A DNA stretch of 49,754 nt, from the NCBI GenBank assembly GCA_051660685.1, contig JBOFQB010000031.1, positions 1 to 49,754 on the forward strand. The letters run 5' to 3'. The stretch's first letter is position 1; each line of letters starts with the position of its first letter. This stretch comes from JAVBSX01 sp051660685. GTDB lineage: Bacteria; Planctomycetota; Planctomycetia; Pirellulales; Thermoguttaceae. The translations under genes were made by a program, and so were the position numbers. Below the pieces are notes generated by a model that saw nothing but the letters and a program-made list of their open reading frames with translations, was not told where the DNA came from and did not search any database. This document shows, piece by piece, positions 15,562 to 23,829 of the stretch.

Positions 15562-16743
15562 ATGTCCATGTCAAAGTTTGATTATTACGAAGTTCTTGGA
15601 GTTACAAAATCGGCGTCAACCGGAGAGATTGCGTCGGCGTACAGAAAATTGGCAATGCAGTATCATCCCGACCGGAATCCTGGGGATGAAGAAGCGGTCG
15701 AGAAATTCAAGATGTGCGCTGAAGCATTCGATGTTCTTGGTAATGACCAGAAACGTTCGGTTTATGACCGTTATGGACATGCGGGTCTTGGATCGGGGGG
15801 AGGAACGCAATTCCATGATGTCGGGGATATTTTCAGCGCGTTTGGCGATATATTCGGAGATTCGCTTTTCGGCCAATTTTTTGGAGGAGGTCGCGGACAG
15901 TCCCGAGGTGCAAGTGCTGGTGCTGATGTCCGTTGCGATTTGACCCTTGATCTGCATGAAGCAGCACGCGGGGTCAGTAAAGCGATTACTTTTCGTCGAC
16001 ATGAAACATGCAGTGTCTGTAACGGAACAGGTTCCAAACCGGGTGTCAGTCCCCAGAAATGCCGGTATTGCGGGGGAGCCGGTCGAATTACGCAATCAAC
16101 CGGTTTTTTCTCGATTCAGACGACTTGCCCTCATTGTAAAGGGGCCGGAGCTGTTATAACCGATCCTTGCCGAGAATGTGGAGGAGCCGGTTTGATTCCG
16201 CAAACAGTAACCCGGGATGTCAAGATTCCGGCGGGAGTTGACAGCGGAACACGGTTGCGATTGCAAGGTGAGGGAGAACGAAGCCCGGACGGGGGACCGC
16301 CCGGGGATTGTTACGTCTTTATTACCGTCAAACCTCATCCCCTGTTTCATCGAGACGGTCAAAACCTGATTTGTCGTGTTCCGATCACTTATGCACAAGC
16401 GGTTTTGGGAACAGACGTTGAGGTTCCGACGTTGGACGGGCCGGAAAAGATTAAGATACCGTCCGGGACGCAGAATAATGATGTGATTACGTTGCGAGGT
16501 CGGGGGATGCCGGTTCCAAGACGGAATCTGGCCGGTGATCTGCTGATTCAGGTTTACATCGAAGTTCCGCGCAAGGTGAAACCTGAACATGAAGAATTGC
16601 TGCGTAAACTAGCCGATTTGGAACATGAACATGTCATGCCGGAAAAAAAGACGTTTTTCAGCAAGTTGACGAACTATGTGGGGGAGTTTTTTAACGATTG
16701 CAAGTTGAAAGGCGAGAAGGGGAAAGTGGGAGAGAGGGAATAG
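15562..16743 (+). CDS. dnaJ: Chaperone protein DnaJ
   Basis: A 393-residue Hsp40 co-chaperone of DnaK. The J domain (about 6-72) contains HPD at 35-37. A short Gly/Phe region (74-115) follows, then the zinc domain with four CxxC pairs (150/153, 167/170, 189/192, 203/206), each in CxxCxGxG or a close variant, and the C-terminal client-binding beta domains (about 215-355). The open frame extends upstream to 15481, but that part is repeat DNA, so ATG 15562 (or 15568) is the real start. No grpE or dnaK is nearby. The tail (KGEKGKVGERE) and the TAG stop lie in a G-rich heptad array, suggesting the C-terminus was altered by the repeat. Confidence 0.96.
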   Translation: MSMSKFDYYEVLGVTKSASTGEIASAYRKLAMQYHPDRNPGDEEAVEKFKMCAEAFDVLGNDQKRSVYDRYGHAGLGSGGGTQFHDVGDIFSAFGDIFGDSLFGQFFGGGRGQSRGASAGADVRCDLTLDLHEAARGVSKAITFRRHETCSVCNGTGSKPGVSPQKCRYCGGAGRITQSTGFFSIQTTCPHCKGAGAVITDPCRECGGAGLIPQTVTRDVKIPAGVDSGTRLRLQGEGERSPDGGPPGDCYVFITVKPHPLFHRDGQNLICRVPITYAQAVLGTDVEVPTLDGPEKIKIPSGTQNNDVITLRGRGMPVPRRNLAGDLLIQVYIEVPRKVKPEHEELLRKLADLEHEHVMPEKKTFFSKLTNYVGEFFNDCKLKGEKGKVGERE

Positions 16744-16775
16744 GGGTTGAGGGATAGGGTTGAGGGAAAGATGAA
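16716..16775. repeat. G-rich heptad array at the end of dnaJ
   Basis: Units GGGAGAG, AGGGAAT, AGGGGTT, GAGGGAT, AGGGTTG. It overlaps the dnaJ end and supplies the stop at 16741-16743. Confidence 0.7.
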
Positions 16776-16817
16776 GATAAAGGTTGTTGCTTTTCTTGAC
16801 GCCCGACTTACGCCGGT

Positions 16818-16924
16818 TTAGAGCATTTCCAAAATGATGTATATCTTTCACACTCCAGATGGTTCTTGAATTTCAGGTGTCAAAAAGGCGTGCAATGTGT
16901 ATACCAATTATTGAAATGCTCTAA
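16818..16924. mobile_element. 107-bp element with 12-bp terminal inverted repeats
   Basis: Perfect inverted ends TTAGAGCATTTC (16818-16829) and GAAATGCTCTAA (16913-16924) around 83 bp of non-coding DNA. Size and structure fit a miniature inverted-repeat element. A similar single end (GCAATGCTCTAAG) occurs near 36903-36915. Confidence 0.6.
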
Positions 16925-17003
16925 GTATATGTAAAACCTTGTTTCTCGGCGAAACGGTCACATTTGGCTTTGCAGATCGTCCAGTTTTTTTTACCCTACA
17001 ACG

Positions 17004-18233
17004 ATGAACACTTGCCTTTTCCGAATCGCCCTATTCTTCCTCGAATCATTTTGCTGTTTGGCCGCAATTGCCCAAACTGAACAGCAGAACTATTCGCTTG
17101 AAGTCCTTCCTGCACAAGCGAAACATCGGGTTGATGAAGTGACCGGAGTTTCACTGTTGTTTTTGACCGACGGAACCCTTGCAAGTGAAGCCCTTTATTT
17201 TCACGAACGGTCCTTTTTGTGTGACAATTCCGTCATTCTGTTTTACGCCAAATCACCCTTTAAGGGCGGAATGGGCTATTTGACCGAAACCGGGGAGTTG
17301 GTTCGGTTGAAATCATCAGATGGTGTTCCGCTTGGACAAATGACATGCGGAGTGAACCGACCTGTTATTTATGCGATTGCCAAAAACCGGGTTCTGGAAA
17401 TTTCACTCGAAATAACGGTTTCAGACGATCCGGCAACTCAACCATCTCAGGTTCTCGCCCGAGAACGTGAAATCTGCCAACTCCCTTCCTCAATCGGTTC
17501 CCTGAATGAAAGTTGTGACGGACAGTATCTTGCAATTGGGGGGACAGACCCGATTGAAGAGGGAAAAACCGCTGTTTTTATCATTGACATTCAATCAGGT
17601 GAGGTGAAACGGCTTTGCGGCATGCCGAAAGAGGCAACTCTTGGTGTCTCTCATCTTCAATGGAGCATCACCAACCCTCATTTGCTCAGTTTTGCAAACG
17701 CCCCGAACCGAATTTGGATTGTTGACCGAAGAGAGGGAAAACCTTTTGCCCCTTACAAGCAACATTCGGGGGAATTAGTGACGCATGAAATGTGGTGGAA
17801 GGACGATTTACTGCTGTTTTGCGGCGGAACACATCCAAAACCGCAAGAAGATGGTCATGTCAAAACGCTCAACCCTCATACAGGTGAAGTCCGCATTGTT
17901 GGAGCAGGTGCATGGTGGTCGACCGCAACACCGCTTGAATTGGCCAAATACAATTTCTGGCATCCTTGCGGAAGTGCGGACGGAAAATGGATTGTTGCGG
18001 ACAATTGGCATGGAGATTTGACGCTTTTTGAGGGGGGGACGACGCGAGCGCGATTGCTGACACGGGGACATCGAACGTATGGTGAGGGGACACATCCTGA
18101 ACCGAGTTGGAATCCGGGCGGGAATCAGGTCATTTTTTCTTCGCATTTACTGGACGGAATCGTGAACACTTGTGTTGCAACGGTTCCCGCCGATTGGGCG
18201 GACGATCAATCAGGTTCTCCCCTTATCGAGTAA
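17004..18233 (+). CDS. Oligogalacturonate-lyase-like secreted beta-propeller protein
   Basis: A 409-residue protein with a signal peptide (about 1-23, ending CLAAIAQ) and a repeated propeller fold. Segments resemble oligogalacturonide lyase (Ogl, Pectate_lyase22): LQWSITNPHLLSFAN, GELVTHEMWWKDD, FWHPCGSADGKWIVADN and GTHPEPSWNPGGNQVIFSS. The histidines in SHLQW, VTHE, FWHP and GTHP are where the family places its metal and catalytic ligands. Ogl cleaves unsaturated digalacturonate after pectin breakdown. Close TolB-like propellers without lyase activity are also possible. No other pectin genes are in the window. The gene lies alone between repeats. Confidence 0.6.
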   Translation: MNTCLFRIALFFLESFCCLAAIAQTEQQNYSLEVLPAQAKHRVDEVTGVSLLFLTDGTLASEALYFHERSFLCDNSVILFYAKSPFKGGMGYLTETGELVRLKSSDGVPLGQMTCGVNRPVIYAIAKNRVLEISLEITVSDDPATQPSQVLAREREICQLPSSIGSLNESCDGQYLAIGGTDPIEEGKTAVFIIDIQSGEVKRLCGMPKEATLGVSHLQWSITNPHLLSFANAPNRIWIVDRREGKPFAPYKQHSGELVTHEMWWKDDLLLFCGGTHPKPQEDGHVKTLNPHTGEVRIVGAGAWWSTATPLELAKYNFWHPCGSADGKWIVADNWHGDLTLFEGGTTRARLLTRGHRTYGEGTHPEPSWNPGGNQVIFSSHLLDGIVNTCVATVPADWADDQSGSPLIE

Positions 18234-18293
18234 AAAAAACCGCTTCTTCCCGCCTTTCCTATCCCTGTTGTTTCTATTTTTCCTCTTGTCCTT

Positions 18294-18368
18294 TATTTCC
18301 CCAACCCCCGACTCGAACTCCTTATCCCCAACTCTTTACCTCCAACTCCTTATCCCCAATTCCCTACC
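18294..18368. repeat. Pyrimidine-rich heptad array, long
   Basis: About ten 7-bp units (CCCCAAC, CCCCGAC, TCGAACT, CCTTATC, CCCAACT, CTTTACC, TCCAACT, CCTTATC, CCCAATT, CCCTACC). It has no purine partner arm in this spacer. Confidence 0.75.
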
Positions 18369-18385
18369 TCTTCTTTTCTTTACGT

Positions 18386-18435
18386 CCGGCTTGCGCCGGG
18401 CTAAGTACACGCGATACGTTGTATCGCGGCTAAAC
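18386..18435. repeat. CCGGCTTGCGCCGG and GCGATAC hairpin modules
   Basis: A CCGGC/GCCGG palindrome followed by GGCTAAG, then the GCGATAC/GTATCGC hairpin and GCGGCTAAAC. It is a composite of two modules that elsewhere occur separately. Confidence 0.75.
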
Positions 18436-18476
18436 GGCAAGTATTTTCATTCACCCCATTCCCTCTATCTCCGATC

Positions 18477-20342
18477 ATGTCATTTAAGGATGCTCTTCAA
18501 GCAGGTGTTTTGGTTTTTGACGGTCCTATGGGGACGGAGCTTTATCGCCGACATGTCTTCACCAATCGCAGTTTTACGGAATTGAATTTGAGCGATCCAA
18601 AATTGATTCGTCAAGTTCATCTCGATTACGCTCATGCTGGTTGTGATGTGCTGACGACCAATACTTATGGAGCGTCCCGGGCAATTCTTGAGAAATATGG
18701 ATTTGGTGAGAAAACGGTTGCAATCAACCAAGCGGGGGTCAAAATAGCGAGAGAAGTAGCAACCGAAGTTGGGGCAAAACAAAATCGGACGATTTACGTC
18801 GCCGGTTCAATCGGTCCTCTTGTCTCAACGCTTTATTTTTCGCAAGAACAGTTGGAGTCTCTTGTTGCAGAACAAGTTGACGCTTTGCTCGAAGAAGGGG
18901 TTGATGTCATTCTCTTTGAGACGATTTCGTCCCGATCTTGGTTGGAAACCTGCACCAATGTTCTCGCCAATCATCCGAAAATACCGTATGCACTTTCTGC
19001 GGCAATTGTACATGGAAAAGAAACCGCAACCGGGGAATCTCTTATGCAGTTGTTCGGGATGCTCCCCTCCATTGACAATGAACCGGTTGCTCTTGGTTTG
19101 AATTGCGGAAACGGTCCAGATGGACTTTTGGAAGCGGTTGAAGCAACTCTCGCCCTTTCACGTCTCCCGCTGATTGTCCAACCTAATGCCGGTTTGCCAA
19201 AAGAATTTGAAGGTCGTCGGTTGTATTATTGCTCCCCGGAGTATATTGCGACCTATGCAATGAGATATGTCAATCTCGGCGTTGCTGCAATTGGCGGTTG
19301 TTGCGGAATGACCCCCGAACATATTGCCGAGATGGTCAAAATGGTCAAACCCCTTTCCCGGGGTCGTTCAGTCCGGTCCATTTTTCAGACAATTGCTTCT
19401 CCCGAACAGGTCAACAATCTGGAGAAACCGGAATCGGAATTTGCCGAACGATCACGCCTGTCTTGGAAATTGGCGAATCAAAAATGGGTCCAGACGGTCG
19501 AACTGACCCCTCCTCGCGGTTACGATCTGAGTGAAATCCTCGAAAAGAGTCGCAAATTGGCCCGACATGGAATTGACGCTGTTAATATTCCCGACGGACC
19601 GCGCGCGAGTTCGCGGATTTCCCCTCTCATTGTTGCTCAGCAAATACTGAAAGAAGCCAATATAGAACCGATTTTGCATTTCTGTTGTCGAGACAAAAAC
19701 CTGATTGGTATGCAAGCCGATTTATTGGCATGTGCCGCATCGGATGTTCGGAACATACTCTTTGTGACGGGAGACCCGCCGAAATTGGGTTTATATCCGA
19801 ATGCAACGGGGGTTTTTGACACGGATTCGATTGGAATGTGTGCTTTACAGCGTCGTTTGAATCGGAGTATCGATCTTGGCGGGGAGGAACTCACGCAAGG
19901 AACAAATGCGGTCATTGGAGTTGGTCTTGACCCAAGTGCGCTCGATCAACCGCGAGAGGTACGACGATTTCGGGAGAAGGTGGAATCCGGCGCTTCCTTT
20001 GCGATTACACAGCCGGTTTTCGATCAGGAAGCGTTATTACGTTTTCTCGATGTTCTGGACCTAGAATTTCAGGGGATTCCGATCCCAATTCTTGCGGGCG
20101 TTTGGCCGCTTACCAGTTTCCGTAATGCCCAATTCATGCGGAATGAGGTTCCCGGGGTCGTTGTCCCGGATTCCGTCATGCAACGAATGGAAACGGCATC
20201 TTTGGGGACGAAAGAGGAACAATGGTATACGGGTATTGCAATTGCAAGAGAAGCGATTGAACGAATCCGCAAAGTGATTGCGGGGGTCCAGATCAGTGCT
20301 CCCTTTGGTCGTATTGACCTTTCCCTCGCCGTTTTGGAATGA
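18477..20342 (+). CDS. yitJ: Bifunctional homocysteine S-methyltransferase / methylenetetrahydrofolate reductase
   Basis: A 621-residue fusion. The N-terminal homocysteine methyltransferase domain (about 1-290) has its zinc ligands at C210 and the GGCC pair C275/C276. The C-terminal half (about 330-615) is a MetF-type FAD TIM barrel (ELTPPRGYD, the FVTGDPPKLG segment, ITQPVFD, PIPILAGVWPL). It would make 5-methyl-THF and pass the methyl group to homocysteine to form methionine. The same fusion is known as YitJ in Bacillus. No SAM riboswitch or other leader is seen; the upstream 240 bp are repeats. The symbol is by homology. Confidence 0.93.
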   Translation: MSFKDALQAGVLVFDGPMGTELYRRHVFTNRSFTELNLSDPKLIRQVHLDYAHAGCDVLTTNTYGASRAILEKYGFGEKTVAINQAGVKIAREVATEVGAKQNRTIYVAGSIGPLVSTLYFSQEQLESLVAEQVDALLEEGVDVILFETISSRSWLETCTNVLANHPKIPYALSAAIVHGKETATGESLMQLFGMLPSIDNEPVALGLNCGNGPDGLLEAVEATLALSRLPLIVQPNAGLPKEFEGRRLYYCSPEYIATYAMRYVNLGVAAIGGCCGMTPEHIAEMVKMVKPLSRGRSVRSIFQTIASPEQVNNLEKPESEFAERSRLSWKLANQKWVQTVELTPPRGYDLSEILEKSRKLARHGIDAVNIPDGPRASSRISPLIVAQQILKEANIEPILHFCCRDKNLIGMQADLLACAASDVRNILFVTGDPPKLGLYPNATGVFDTDSIGMCALQRRLNRSIDLGGEELTQGTNAVIGVGLDPSALDQPREVRRFREKVESGASFAITQPVFDQEALLRFLDVLDLEFQGIPIPILAGVWPLTSFRNAQFMRNEVPGVVVPDSVMQRMETASLGTKEEQWYTGIAIAREAIERIRKVIAGVQISAPFGRIDLSLAVLE

Positions 20343-20390
20343 ACGCTCTAGTTTGGTGAAGAGGGCAACACGACCGCAACACCGGATTGT

Positions 20391-20410
20391 CCGGCTTGCG
20401 CCGGGCTAAG
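20391..20410. repeat. CCGGCTTGCGCCGG module
   Basis: One copy of the CCGGC/GCCGG palindrome followed by GCTAAG, about 50 bp after the yitJ stop. Confidence 0.65.
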
Positions 20411-20459
20411 CACCTGCGCATAAATAACTGATCTATTTTACTTTGTTCCTTTCGTGATG

Positions 20460-20510
20460 TTCGTGTTATTCGTGGTTCTTTTATACCACGAAATACACCA
20501 AAAACACGAA
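20460..20510. repeat. Nested inverted repeat TTCGTG
   Basis: Outer stem TTCGTGTT (20460-20467) with AACACGAA (20503-20510), inner stem TTCGTGGT (20469-20476) with ACCACGAA (20485-20492). It lies between convergent genes (yitJ and the GH116-like gene) and could stop transcription from both sides. Confidence 0.6.
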
Positions 20511-20581
20511 ATCAATACAAACTGTAATCAATGGTGAATCCGCAATTTAGATAGGTTTTATTTACGCGCAAACGCTAAATA

Positions 20582-20601
20582 CGCGCAGAACATTGTTCTG
20601 C
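20582..20601. repeat. GTTTAGCC-family hairpin
   Basis: The hairpin GCAGAAC/GTTCTGC of the GTTTAGCC family with degraded ends (GTTAGACC on one side). Confidence 0.55.
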
Positions 20602-20610
20602 CGTTAGACC

Positions 20611-23600
20611 TTATTTCTTCACTTTCACCTCTTTGACTGGGATTTTGCCCCATTTCGTCTCAACCGTTGCTTTGCCGTTTTTGAACTCGACCGTTCCAAA
20701 ACCTGAATCGGTACTCAAAAAAGTTCGGAAATCACCAACTTGCGAGTCCACAAAAAGCGTCTGACTCCCCGGTTCATAACGAACCCCGGTTAATCCTTGC
20801 AACAATCCATAACTGGACATTGCTCGGGCATACCAATGTCCACATTCATACTCGTTAAACGGATTCCGCCGAACTCCATTATGCCGGTTCCGAACCGCTT
20901 TGACAATTGCAAGACCTTCTTGAACACAACCGTTTAACATGAGGTGTGATGCAACCTGATACTCGATCCCGGTCCAGACTTCATCACTGTAAACAAAGGG
21001 AAGGAGCGGTTTACCTCCATTTGGCCAAGTACAAAGCAGCAACCCGGCATCATCCCCCATTGCATAGGTTGGTCGTTGCGGATTGGCATGTTCCGACAGG
21101 TCAGGACGGAAATTGTACTTAAAAACGGCGAGGAGATGACTTTTGACCAGATCAGCCGGAATAATCTCGGTGTCGATTCCTGCGGTTTTCGCAATCCAAA
21201 GTCCAAGAACTCCGTCGGAAAGACAACCGGTTCCGTATTGATATTTCGGTCCTTCTTCATTGACTTTCCCCGCAATTTCGCGGTATCCGGGACTTTGTTC
21301 TCGGGTACTGATCGGACGGAAATTATGGTCCAGACCTTCTTTCTGGACAATCTGGATAAAGTATTCCCCGTTGTACAAGTCCTTCATCATGCGGGTCTTA
21401 CCCTTTTCGAGCAAGTCCTTGTAAAGAGCGACATCAACCCCAAGAGCATCTCCCATTTCAATCGCCGCACACAATGCCCCGAGATAAAAACTCCCGCAAT
21501 GTCCTTCAGGTCCAAAATAGTTGATGTCATAAGTGTTATGATGATCCTCTTCCAACAAACCGCAGTGTCGGGGGTCATACTTTCCAATCATATAATCAAG
21601 GCTCAACTTGACTCGGGGCCAAAACTGAATCAGGAAGTTCTTATCCCCCATGATTTTCCATTCACGATACAGCTTCATAATCCCGCCCAATTGACCGTCT
21701 GAAGCATCATGTGCAACACCGCCCGGGGAAATCGGCAGATTGGCCCGAAATGCCTGACGACCTGACAATTCGGTTGACTCAAAGAATTCCGTTTCCCGCA
21801 AGGATCGCTCAAGTGAGGGAAAAAGGTGAGCGATTGCTTGCGCATAATTCCAGACGTGAGTGCAGGAACCGGCACAACAACCACTTTGGTCGCTGCAACC
21901 TTCCCAACACCAGAGTCGTCCGTCATGTTGTCGCAAAACCGTCGGTGTTTTCAAAATCGACAAATTCGCTGCAACCGCCTCAATCACTTCAGGAGGAAGC
22001 GTCGAATCGTAAAACGTCTTTGAAAACAGTTCGCTCTGTTTTTTCAGTTCGTCATAATTCTTTTTCCAAAATTCTGAAACAGCCCCGATTGACTTGAATT
22101 TTCGCGCATACCAGGGTTGATACGTCTTGGGAGCCGGTTCACACTGTCCGGGTTCACAATTTTGACCGGGCGGACAAGCCGATTGAGCGACCGTTTCAAT
22201 CGGTTTTTCGACGTTCCAATTGCCAAAATCATCCCCTTCAAAATCGGCAACCAAAACATATTTGGACATGTCGGAATCAGGAACAATCACGTTTCCGTCC
22301 CCGGTTTTCAGGGAGGAAATTGGCAAATCACTCAGAATAATATGGTCAAGCAGAATATGTCCCCAACCTCCTGAATCCTGATCGAGGACTTTGAAGACGG
22401 CTTCTTTCCCTTTGAATTCCGCGACATCCCAGGATTCCCATTCCAACATTTCGGTGTTCAAACCGGATGTTGAACGGACCACTTTTCCGTCAACTTCGAG
22501 CTGAAAATAACATTGGGTTCCTCCCCCGATTAGAAAGTGAACATATTTTTTGTCCAACGTCTTTTTCGGCGAAACAAGTGTCCCTGTCCGACCATCTCCG
22601 CCCGGATGAAACGTGTTAATCAGCTTTTTTCCGAGAAAACCAACAACCTGTTGTTGACCTTGCGCGGACCCGGTTGCGGGACCTGAATCAAATGCCGGAC
22701 CTGTTCCCGCTGTTGAAACACCAACCGCAATGTTGGAATCCGGGACATACCAAGTCGTCAACAGCCGAATTGTCCGCGATTCTCCCGGTTTTAACTCAAT
22801 TGGAACAGCAAGAGTTGCGCCCGGATTACGTCCTTGTGTCGGGGGATTGCTGATGATTCGCCCTTTTTCGACATTATCCCAAGCAATTGTCAACGCGTCC
22901 CACCATCCTCCTCGAAACCAACAATGATCGATTGTAACGTCTTTAAGTGGACCCTTTTCACCTTGAACAAAGAAAGCAAAACCGGCTCCTTCCTCACTTT
23001 TCCGTCCACTTTTGTCGCAAAGAACGAATCCCTCTTCCATAGAAGCGATTGAACCGTTCCCGTTCATAAAATTCGGCGTATTGAACGAGAAAATGGTCCG
23101 TTGAACCTGACTCGACGTGTTGGTCAACGTGTACTCAATTGCTCCAACCGGACAGGAGGAAGGGTCGGGATCGCCCGGCGTAAAGGGACTCCAACCCAAA
23201 ATCTGCACGTCAATCGGAATCGACGGATCATGCAAGTCAATCGTTGCAAAGGGGAAACGGAAAGAGAACGTGCAATCCTTGAATCGGGGCAAACCGTAAG
23301 TCGTCCCCGGTCCCCCATTCCCCGTATTGGGTCGCCCAAAATACTTCCAATCCGGGATCGGTCCCTCAAGAACCCTTGCTTTGTTTTGTTCGGGCTTTTC
23401 ACCAAGAACACAAAGAGCCGCAAAACAGGGCGGTTCGTTGAAAAAGTCCATTTGGTTGCGAACCGAGACGTGAGAAATAGTCCCGGTTCCTTCCAGACAG
23501 TACATCCCGGCCCCGATTCCCCCAATTGGAAAGGCGATTCGATCCAGATTCCGTCCCCGAAACGGTCCGTTAAACTCATGTTCGGCTTGAACTGGAAATA

Positions 23601-23652
23601 CCCAAACACTCAACAACAGCAACAACAGAGCAGAACGGCAAAGGGTCATCAT
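20611..23652 (-). CDS. Secreted GH116-like beta-glycosidase with an inserted carbohydrate-binding-like module
   Basis: A 1013-residue exported protein. The start at 23652 gives a clean signal peptide (about 1-23); a longer frame to 23700 does not. The N-terminal GH116 beta-sandwich (about 25-330) has FPIGGIGAG. Residues about 335-490 form an insert that resembles the jelly-roll module of secreted levanases (LINTFHPGGDGRTGTL, LIGGGTQCYFQLEVDG, GGWGHILLDHI). The alpha/alpha-barrel DUF608 catalytic domain runs from about 540 to the end. By comparison with human GBA2, Glu584 (CWEG) is the likely nucleophile and Asp709 (NTYD) the acid/base. Family members act on beta-glucosides or glucosylceramide; the substrate here is unknown. 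Confidence 0.8.
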   Translation of the reverse strand: MMTLCRSALLLLLLSVWVFPVQAEHEFNGPFRGRNLDRIAFPIGGIGAGMYCLEGTGTISHVSVRNQMDFFNEPPCFAALCVLGEKPEQNKARVLEGPIPDWKYFGRPNTGNGGPGTTYGLPRFKDCTFSFRFPFATIDLHDPSIPIDVQILGWSPFTPGDPDPSSCPVGAIEYTLTNTSSQVQRTIFSFNTPNFMNGNGSIASMEEGFVLCDKSGRKSEEGAGFAFFVQGEKGPLKDVTIDHCWFRGGWWDALTIAWDNVEKGRIISNPPTQGRNPGATLAVPIELKPGESRTIRLLTTWYVPDSNIAVGVSTAGTGPAFDSGPATGSAQGQQQVVGFLGKKLINTFHPGGDGRTGTLVSPKKTLDKKYVHFLIGGGTQCYFQLEVDGKVVRSTSGLNTEMLEWESWDVAEFKGKEAVFKVLDQDSGGWGHILLDHIILSDLPISSLKTGDGNVIVPDSDMSKYVLVADFEGDDFGNWNVEKPIETVAQSACPPGQNCEPGQCEPAPKTYQPWYARKFKSIGAVSEFWKKNYDELKKQSELFSKTFYDSTLPPEVIEAVAANLSILKTPTVLRQHDGRLWCWEGCSDQSGCCAGSCTHVWNYAQAIAHLFPSLERSLRETEFFESTELSGRQAFRANLPISPGGVAHDASDGQLGGIMKLYREWKIMGDKNFLIQFWPRVKLSLDYMIGKYDPRHCGLLEEDHHNTYDINYFGPEGHCGSFYLGALCAAIEMGDALGVDVALYKDLLEKGKTRMMKDLYNGEYFIQIVQKEGLDHNFRPISTREQSPGYREIAGKVNEEGPKYQYGTGCLSDGVLGLWIAKTAGIDTEIIPADLVKSHLLAVFKYNFRPDLSEHANPQRPTYAMGDDAGLLLCTWPNGGKPLLPFVYSDEVWTGIEYQVASHLMLNGCVQEGLAIVKAVRNRHNGVRRNPFNEYECGHWYARAMSSYGLLQGLTGVRYEPGSQTLFVDSQVGDFRTFLSTDSGFGTVEFKNGKATVETKWGKIPVKEVKVKK

Positions 23653-23683
23653 GAGTTTTATGGTGAAAAAGAGAATTGTAGCA

Positions 23684-23818
23684 TAACCGCAGAACAACAT
23701 TCCGCGCGTACTTAGCCCGGCGCAAGCCGGACATAACGTCCCCGTTTAGCCGCGATACAACGTATCGCGCGTTTCGATCTGCCTAAACACGCAGAACATT
23801 TTTCTGGGCTAAACGGGG
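23684..23818. repeat. Cluster of GTTTAGCC and CCGGC modules
   Basis: Three or more modules in a row: a CGCAGAACAACATTCCGCG hairpin relic, CCGGCGCAAGCCGG with TTAGC, GTTTAGCCGCGATAC/GTATCGC, and GCAGAACATTTTTCTG with GGCTAAAC. It fills the gap between two co-directional minus-strand genes. Confidence 0.75.
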
Positions 23819-23829
23819 TTCAACTCACC

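Noticed and set aside
18234..18476. SAM riboswitch upstream of the yitJ gene
   Set aside because: The spacer is a heptad array and palindromic repeat modules; no riboswitch core seen.
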